Part shown: one piece after another, positions 12,001 through 19,800 of the stretch | Numbering within the stretch: the first letter of the stretch is position 1 | How the letters are laid out: every line of letters begins with the position of its first letter | Source of the DNA: Pigoraptor chileana | Taxonomy: Eukaryota; Opisthokonta; Filasterea | NCBI GenBank assembly: GCA_943704495.1 | Contig: CALSCR010002135.1 | Location: 7,062-29,052, forward strand | Direction of reading: 5' to 3' | DNA length: 21,991 bases | The notes under the pieces: generated by a model | What the model was told of the DNA's origin: nothing | What the model saw: the letters and a program-made list of their open reading frames with translations, nothing else | Databases searched by the model: none | Translations under genes and position numbers: made by a program

Positions 12001-12266
12001 GCCTGCCAAAGTGCAATCGATCCACCGCCCGCTTTCTATTTGCGCACCTCGAGCGCGTCGCAGCGGCATCAGGAGACAATAAGATGGGTCCGGCCAATCT
12101 TGGCATTGTGTTTGGACCGACCTTGTTTGTCGGCAGTGGACAGCTGGCGCCGAGTGATACTCTGGAGTCGCTGACGCAGGGTGCCATTGAATCAAAGGCA
12201 ATGGGCGCGCTGGTTGCGTGGATGATTGGAGCCCCCCGTGCGTTATTTGCTGACACACAAACATAG
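9093..12266 (+). CDS. Rho GTPase-activating protein, complete, 7 exons, 539 aa
   Basis: Exons are 9093-9771, 10034-10167, 10490-10604, 10946-11059, 11253-11330, 11554-11691 and 11905-12266 (TAG). Phases chain cleanly (1,0,1,1,1,1). The N-terminal half (residues 1-226) is Ser/Asp/Gly-rich and probably disordered. Exon 2 has a CGEC pair followed by HEC, possibly metal-binding. Exon 3 has two NPLY motifs (residues 276-279 and 288-291). A RhoGAP domain fills residues 310-539: FGIPLD, then TEGIYRLSG with the arginine finger at about R356, ALKLYLRELPEPLF, and NKMGPANLGIVFGPT. By family knowledge it would stimulate GTP hydrolysis on a Rho/Rac/Cdc42 GTPase, and the catalytic arginine and asparagine are both present. 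An insert of about 20 small residues after exon 6 (SASASTTAG) is unusual. The ATG is the first in a long open exon. Introns 1 and 2 are TG-rich. Confidence 0.9.
9772..9900 (+). repeat. TG-rich microsatellite at the 5' end of RhoGAP intron 1
   Basis: The TG/TGCG tract begins directly at the GTATGT donor and runs about 125 bp into the intron. It makes Cys/Val-rich open frames on the plus strand and His/Thr-rich ones on the minus strand. Confidence 0.85.
10348..10458 (+). repeat. TG microsatellite in RhoGAP intron 2
   Basis: An interrupted (TG)n tract lies inside the intron between exons 10034-10167 and 10490-10604. It ends about 30 bp before the acceptor. Confidence 0.85.
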
Positions 12267-13821
12267 TAATGCCATGGTGGCTGTCTGTGATTGCCCTTCG
12301 TGTGTTGTACTTCTTTTGTTTTTGTGGAATGGAGACTTGAAGGGGTTGCTGCAATTGCGATCGATGGGTGGCTTTAATTGGTGTGAAATATTTGATGTGT
12401 ACAGTTTGCCGCGGTGCGCGTTGCGTGTGCGTGTGCGTGTGCGTGCGTTGTTTTGCAGTATATGTGTCTTGTCTCTGGAAATTGCAGTGCAGTCTTATTA
12501 GTCTTTGTGGATTGATTCATCCATCCCAATCGCCGAGTGTTTTGTCCAATGAAAACCCACCGTGCGTTTGTGCATGGTCTCCTCGTCTCTCATCATCTTT
12601 TTAACAAAACGCAACAAGCGTAGTTGATAAACTCAGCACCCGGGGTGCGACGATTTTCCCCTCCCATAACTGGCAGTTTATTCGTGTTCCATTCGACTCT
12701 TTTTCCAGTTGCTTAATTGCTTAATTGTGTGTGACGTAGTCTGTGGTTTCAAAGGACACAAAGGAATCGCGTGTCTGACTCGGGGAGATTCAAAGGACGG
12801 ACTCCGACAGTCGCGATTCAACTGGGCAGTTCTCCGCCTTTTCTGCATTCCATTGACAACAAACAGTACTGAAACACGAAAACAAGAAGCAACAACCCAC
12901 ATTAAAAGACTTTAATGCTTCATCATAAATATTTGTTATGCTTCGGTTGCATTTGTGGTAAATCGTTTTCGGGGCAATAACCCGGACTCTCCATTCGATT
13001 CGTGACCTTTTGTGCGGCTCTTGAACGCTGCATGCAGATGGGGTGTGCGCAATAAATGACAAGTCACACCATCCCACGGTAACGGGTGTATTGGTCGCGC
13101 AGGGCCAATCAGCGCGCGCCAATCGCCCCGCAGCGGGCATTTTCAGCCAATCGCATGCGTCCACCCGATGCAGGTGTCACTGGGTCGCACTGACGGGTCA
13201 ATGTTTGTGTGTGTGTGTCGGCACATGGCCGCACGCACGCACAACGCACCTACGACGGACAGGTCGCATACCGCTCCGCGGTCCCTTTTGATGTCGCGAG
13301 TTTGATCGTGCTTTATCCCATGAGTGCTATCAGCTTTGGCAAGATGCAATATTCTTCCATTATTTTACAATATTATCCTCTTCGTGTGTGCAAGTTCTGC
13401 CAGTCTGAAGCGGTGGCGTCAGCCGTTTTCCGGGTACTTTTGTTGACAATTGCAGCCCTTTTCGTGGGAACGTGAAGCAATTTGCCCGGCCGACCGCCAA
13501 CCGAGTCCATTATTGTGCGCGACCCAAGCGCCTCCATCCGTGTGCAGCGCGTCCGTCAGTGGTTTCACTCGCGAAGTGAGTGTTTTGCTGCTACAAAGCA
13601 CTGCTTCTCTGTTGGCATCGGTCGATGATTAAGTTAGCAATTTGCAACGCACTCGGAGGAAACTGCGGCGTCTGTTGTTTCGCTCTCCCGACAGGTTGCG
13701 ATGAGCACAGCCTCCACTGAACCCACACTCAATCGGGACGCACTGAGATTTGTTGTGCTTTGGTTGAAAAGAGGCTCTACTGACCCCGTAGTCCCAATGG
13801 TGTTCTAAACCTCGTCTACCG
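12267..13821. other. Intergenic region between the RhoGAP and chromatin-methyltransferase genes
   Basis: No exon chain or recognisable domain is found on either strand. The left part should be the RhoGAP 3' UTR. It contains a short TG tract (about 12420-12455). An AATAAA at 13051-13056 is the only exact polyadenylation hexamer I noticed and lies 785 bp from the stop, which is far for this gene. The right part holds a CCAAT cluster and presumably the 5' UTR of the next gene. Confidence 0.55.
13089..13151 (+). promoter_or_regulatory. Cluster of CCAAT boxes, candidate NF-Y promoter module
   Basis: Three direct CCAAT motifs start at 13105, 13119 and 13147 (spacings 14 and 28 bp), and one reverse motif (ATTGG) is at 13089-13093, all within 63 bp of GC-rich sequence. 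Clustered CCAAT is a known NF-Y promoter arrangement. It lies about 670 bp upstream of the ATG at 13822, so a long 5' UTR or an upstream non-coding exon would be needed. Confidence 0.5.
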
Positions 13822-16800
13822 ATGGAGCGTCCGCGGGCACGACGCGCTCCGTCGTCAGCGGCAACGGGGCTGTTGGAGTCGGAGATGGTTTCGTCCCCTG
13901 GCGTGTTCATGCACGCACCAAATGCACACCACCCAGCGCAGCCCTTACAGCGATCTCTGCACCTGCACTCGCAGCAGATCAATTCATTTCCGATTGCATC
14001 GCGGGCATCCATCCGCGAGCCCCGCACACACATCCCAGTGAACTTTGTTGCCGGTAATATGGGATCCCCCCATCACGGACAATGGGGGAATGGCGGACAA
14101 AATGCCGAGAGCCACTTTGAGATGTCGCAGAGTGCGCGTGGACGTGCAGATGCGCTCCTTTCAGCCTCAGCCTCAAACTGGAGCCCCACGCACCTCAATA
14201 CCGCGGGTAGCGTCCTACCCCGCCACGCGTTTGCGGCCACACAGGCACACGCCATGCGACAATGCACGGGGCCCTGTTGCGCTCTCGTGATGAATCCGCA
14301 GAGTGCGCCGCCGCCTGTGCCTGCGCGCCGCTTTGTGTACCATCCGTACGCACTGCCGCCTGCATCATCCCGCACACAGCAAGGCAGTCGCAATGCACAG
14401 CGTTGGCAAAATGGCAGGGCGCTGGGCCAACGCACTGCCTTCAGCGCACCTGCATCCGGGGCGGCGGGTGTTGAGGGCGTCTCCTTTGTCCACGCCCCCG
14501 AATTAAGGCCGCTGCCTTGGGCACATGATGTGGCCCACTTGACCGAGTCCGCCGAGTCCGCGCATGCGCACGCAGCCGTGTTATCCAACCACTCGCCACA
14601 AACACACTCACGTGCCCGCGCTGCTGTACCACTGGCAATGCCAATGCCAATCCGTGACGGACATCACGTGGTTGTGCCGCGATTAGTGCAGCCGCACAAT
14701 ATGGCTGCGGGAGTAAGGCTGCACGATGGGGGCTTTGTGCCGGCACACGAGCCCGATCACTACCCGCAACAGATGGGGATGTCGCTTGATGCGGGTGCTT
14801 ACGGCAATCTTCACCAACATCAACAACAACAACAGCAACAACAGCAACAACAACAACAACAACATCAACAACTATATGAACTGCAGCAACAGCGCCACCA
14901 TCACCACCAACTACAACATCAGCAACTATATCAACCGCAGCAACAGCACTACCACCACCACCAACAACAACATCAGCAACTGTATCAACTGCAGCAACAA
15001 CAACAACGGATCGCCATTGACTTGGAACTTCAGAATGGACACAACGACACTCTGCGCCCCTCGCTGTCGAATGGCGCACATGCGGGGGCGCCTCTTGTGC
15101 AGCTTCAGCAGCCCCGCAACGACCACTTATCTCGCAATGACAGTGCTCCATTAATCTCTCCCCTGTCCAGACAACAGTTGCAGCACTTCATGGTTACCAA
15201 TGTGAAGCCGGGTGTCGGTGATACGACGGTCGTGGGCAGAAAGCGCGCCAGAAAGAACAAGAGCGGTGAGCAACAGTGCGAGTGCCTGTGAACAGACTTC
15301 CCTCTCTGAAAAATGTGAAATCATTAATATGTGCTCATCTTTGTCAATATGAATGCCCACCTGGGCAAACTGTTTTTGTGACTCTCACTCCTGTATATGA
15401 ACTCTGCGGCTGCAGGAGACACACATGCCACTGCCGTGCAATGTGACGCAATGCCGCCTGTCGTCGACGCAGCACACGATCGCGCACTTCCTAATGGGCG
15501 CAGTGTGCTTGCGGGCACCACCACACGCCCACGCACACACCCGTCCGCCACAACCGCCGCCGTCGCCCCCTTGCTCATCCACACGCCACCCGCACACGAT
15601 GTACACGATGGCGCGTGCTCTCTTCCCACGCCCCCACATTCAGCCACACCGGCAATAAACCGCGACGGTACCCTGGGCCGACCCCGAAAGAAGCGGCGAG
15701 GGGACGATCCCGTCATGCTCACGCCCACATCGACACCCACTCTCACGCCTCCGTCCACGGCCTCTCTCGCGACCGACGTGGTGGATGCGGCAGTCGCCGG
15801 CAAAAAGTCGTCGCCGGGATTCCTCAAGTCAACAAAGCCGCGCATTCCCGCCACTGTTGCCATGCGACTTGACTTTGACTCTGCGTCGTCTGCAATCGGC
15901 AAACGCAATGCTGTGTCTGCGAATACTGTGGAAAGAGAAAGAGCTCAGGGAGTGCTGTCAACGCGCGCCTTTTTCCCGCCGTCGCCTGGTCCAGTCGCAG
16001 TCGCAGTCCCTCCGGCCGGCAGTGAGGAGTGCCCACCCGCATCGAAAATTCCTCTCCAATCGAACGAAAACGGTGGAAATGTATATCGGCCGGTTGTTGG
16101 CACGCCGAGTGCCCCGGCGGGGTCAGAGGATGCGACGGATGGTACAGGGGGCGACCTTTTGGCTCTGGAGGACACAACCAAAAGTTCGATCCTCATTGAT
16201 GACGTGCCGACAAAAGAAACCGCACCAGCGACGACGACGGACAAGCCAAAGAAGAAGGAGAAGAAAACGAAAGAGACGAAAGAGATGAAGAAGACGAAAG
16301 CGAAGGAGACGAAAGAGAAAGAGAAGAAGGACCGTGACATTCCGATGGGGTCGCAGGGCGAGGGGCAGCAAGCCGACGTTGAATTTGATGGCACCGCCCC
16401 CGTTACAAAGGCAAAAGCGAGGAAGTCAAAGAAGTCGCGGAAGGCGCCCAAACAAGCGACGGAGAAGGCAATCGGCAAAAAGCTGCGAAATCGAAATGGA
16501 CAGCGAAACGAAAAACAAAATAATTCCGCAACGGAATCGGAATTGGAATCCGAAGGCAGCGAGTCTGGGGAGGGCAAGAAGACGCCGGGCCACAGGAAGA
16601 AGAAAGGCGCAAAGAAGGCGCGTGCCCCAAGTGCAAGTGCGAGTGCAACCGACAGCGACGACGAGCTTGATGCGGACGGAATGGGGGCGCTTCTGCTCGC
16701 ACGCATTGCTCTGAGCCCAAAAAACAAGGGGGCGAGGATTTCGCGCGAGAGGGCCCTTAAGGCATGCTGCCCCGTGCAGAGTGAGTGGGCGTCGCATTCC

Positions 16801-19800
16801 CGGCGTCTTCTTCGTCTGCCTGTTGTATCCTCGCACTGGCTGCTGTCATTGGGGGCGGGTGATCTGCATTTGCTAATGAATGCACATGAATGGCTCATTT
16901 TGTATGGTGGTGGTGGTGTTGGTGTGTGTGTTTGTTTGTGTGTGTGTGTGTGTATGCGTATTACTGCATTTTATTCTCGTTGATGCAGCGTGGGATGTGG
17001 ATGGCGCCGACTACACAATGAAGTACAAGTGCGAGGGCTGTTCCAGTCGAATGCTGCATTCTCGGTACTTTTGCCGCAATTGCGAGGCTGGCGATGACGG
17101 CTACGACCTCTGCCTCAAGTGCCTGCAGGTCAGAGAGACTCACTCTTCCTCCGGCTAACTCTTCTCCTTCCTCCTTGTTATTGCCACTGGTTCGAGGCTG
17201 TAAAGTCTGTGGGGGTTCAGCCCCTGCCCCGTGACCCTGTTCTAACTCTATTGCCCTGCGAGAGCGAATACCACGTCTTTACTCCCGGTGTCGTGAAGTC
17301 GGTTGCTGTGCTTTGGATTCCGTAAACCTCATTGCGAAAGCGAACACTCTGCGCACGTGCGTGTGTGTGTGTGTTGCCTTGCACATGGCCACGCATGCAT
17401 TGACTCACACCCCCCGATATGCACATACATTTGTGCAGACATATTTCGACGACGACGACCACAAGCACCCGCGGGAGTCGTTCTCTCGAGCAGCCGTAAA
17501 CAGTGCTCTTTTTGCAAAGACGATGGATGCAGGCATCAGGCTCGACCAGATTGTTCTCGATCAGTTCGACGAAAATGTATGTGTTTTGTGTGATCTCCCT
17601 TCCTGCCGTGGGCGCTCTGCCCAGGACACGGGCTTCTGCATGCACCTGATAGTTGGCCGCATCCGCCTCTCGCGCGCCTCCTAATAGAGACATGCCTCTC
17701 ACATGCTGTCAGCTGTTGTCCGCGTGCAATTCTGATGCATTTGCGATGGTTTTTTCATGACCTCCCTAACGGCTTGTCATTTGTGTTTCAAAAACGCTCA
17801 CATTATGATTGTGTGTCGCTGTTTTTTTGGTTGCTGTTTCTGTGGCAACGATCAGCGGACCGTGGAGGATGAGGAGGATGGATACGTGAGAGAGTGCGCT
17901 CTGTGTCGCCTGGACGAAACGGAAAAGCCCGATGGATTCGCGGACATGCCATTTGTGGAGCCCCATCCGCTGGTGATTGCAACGGCGCGCAAGGTATGTG
18001 CGTGTGTGCGTGCGTACATGCGCGTGAGTCTGCGTTGTTTCAACGCATGCTATTACGGGTATGAATTGGAGATGTGTGGAGTTGTTATATGTGTGTTTGG
18101 CTTACCTGTTGCATTGTATTGACATAGAGAGATTACTTCAATGCCTCTTCTACACACACACATACACACACACCCACACACACCCACACACACTCACATA
18201 CACACCCACACACACCACACACACACACTCACATACACACCCACATACCCCCACACACGCACACACACGCGCACATGATACACACAACAACAGGAGAGGC
18301 GCCTGTACGTCCACGATGCATGTGCCAGATACTCCCCGGAGGTGGCAGTCAGTGCAAAGGGCAGTTGGTTCAACGTGAGCAGTGCTGTGGCCCGCGGCAG
18401 TAAGATTCGGTGGGTTATTCCACTCTTGAATTCATCTTCTTCTTGTGTCTGCACTATTTGCGACGCCGTAAATGTGTGCGTTACTGTAAGGACATCTGCA
18501 CCAGTGGCACGTACTGCCACACACAATGGTACTGCCGAGTCTCTGCCATTCGCGTCATTGTGTGTTGTGAGTGTATGTGTGTGTGTGTGTGACCTGTATG
18601 TGAGTGTATGAGTGTATGAGTGTATGTGTCTGTATGTATGTGCGTGTATGTGACTGTATGCGAGTGTATGAGTGTAGTGTATGAGTATGTGTGTGTGTGT
18701 GAGTGTATGTATGCGTGCGTCTATTGAAACGGCATGAGACATCCACGAGCATGACCTGTCTGTGGCACTGCATTTAGCTTGTCTGACCCTTGACTAACGC
18801 TCGCTGCGATTGTGGCGATTGCGATGCAGTTGCCACACGTGCGAGGAAATGGGCGCCACCATCGGCTGCCTCAACATTTCGTGCCACAACAGCTTCCACA
18901 TTCCGTGCACAGGAAAGACTCTCAAGTTCTTTGAGAACGGATGCCTCTTCTGGTGCTCAAAGTGCGAGCGCGAAAACTACAGGTACGTGGTGTGTGTGTG
19001 TGTGTATGTGTATGTATGTATGTATGTATGTATTGTATGTATGTATGTATGTATGTATGTGTGTGTGCGATTGTATGCCGTGTTTGGTCGCCGTAATGTG
19101 TGAGCTGTTGCTTGTCTTCGTTGCTTTCCCTTTCTGAACACGTGACATGTCGTGCAACGCGTGCACAAACACCAATGCCGCAACAGGAACCAGAGCGAAA
19201 CCTTCACCTGCGAGGGCTGCGGGGGGACGATCGCGTCCGTCCGTCACTACTGCACAAAATGCGAAAGCAAGTCGTATCCGTGGCACTCATTCGACCTCTG
19301 CGAACAGTGCTTTGTGACAGTCCCCGCGAGCATGAGCACTGACGACGACACACCCGGCCACGTCATCTGCGACAAGGTGCGTCATAAGCACGCACGCGAG
19401 GACTTTGCAGTGACGACTGTCCTTGGGGTCGATGAGACGTGGCGGGATGTCGAGCTTGAGATGGAGGAAGCGCGCCGCCGGGAGAGACAGAAGGCCAGGA
19501 AGAAGGAGCCCGAGGTATGTTTGCGTGCGTGCATGTGCGCAGATGGCATTGCGCGTTATCTATGTGTATACGCCTCCGATGTCGTTCTATTGATGCTTCT
19601 TTTTGTGTGTGCTGTTTGAGCCGATTTCGGTGAAGGGGGGACGATTCGGACGTTCCCAGTCGTCCGTGTTGCGCAATTTTTTCCACATTTATTGCGCAAA
19701 ACTCTTTTATGGAATGGGGACATTTCATGAAAATGCCACGTGAACTCACAAGCAAAATCACTCGCACACTCTTAAATTTTGCGCCAACCGACGCACAGAC

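Noticed and set aside
14441-15151. 236-codon minus-strand open frame, Val/Ala-rich
   Set aside because: It is antisense to the Gln/His-rich exon 1 and has no splice structure of its own.
15945-16898. 317-codon minus-strand open frame, Phe/Ser-rich
   Set aside because: It is antisense to the lysine-rich exon 2 of the methyltransferase gene; AAG codons read backwards give Leu and Phe.
18470-18539. Five cysteines in about 20 residues (KCVRYCKDIC ... YCHTQWYC) in intron 6 of the methyltransferase gene
   Set aside because: No AG acceptor precedes it within the intron, and adding it would break the extended PHD spacing, which is complete without it.
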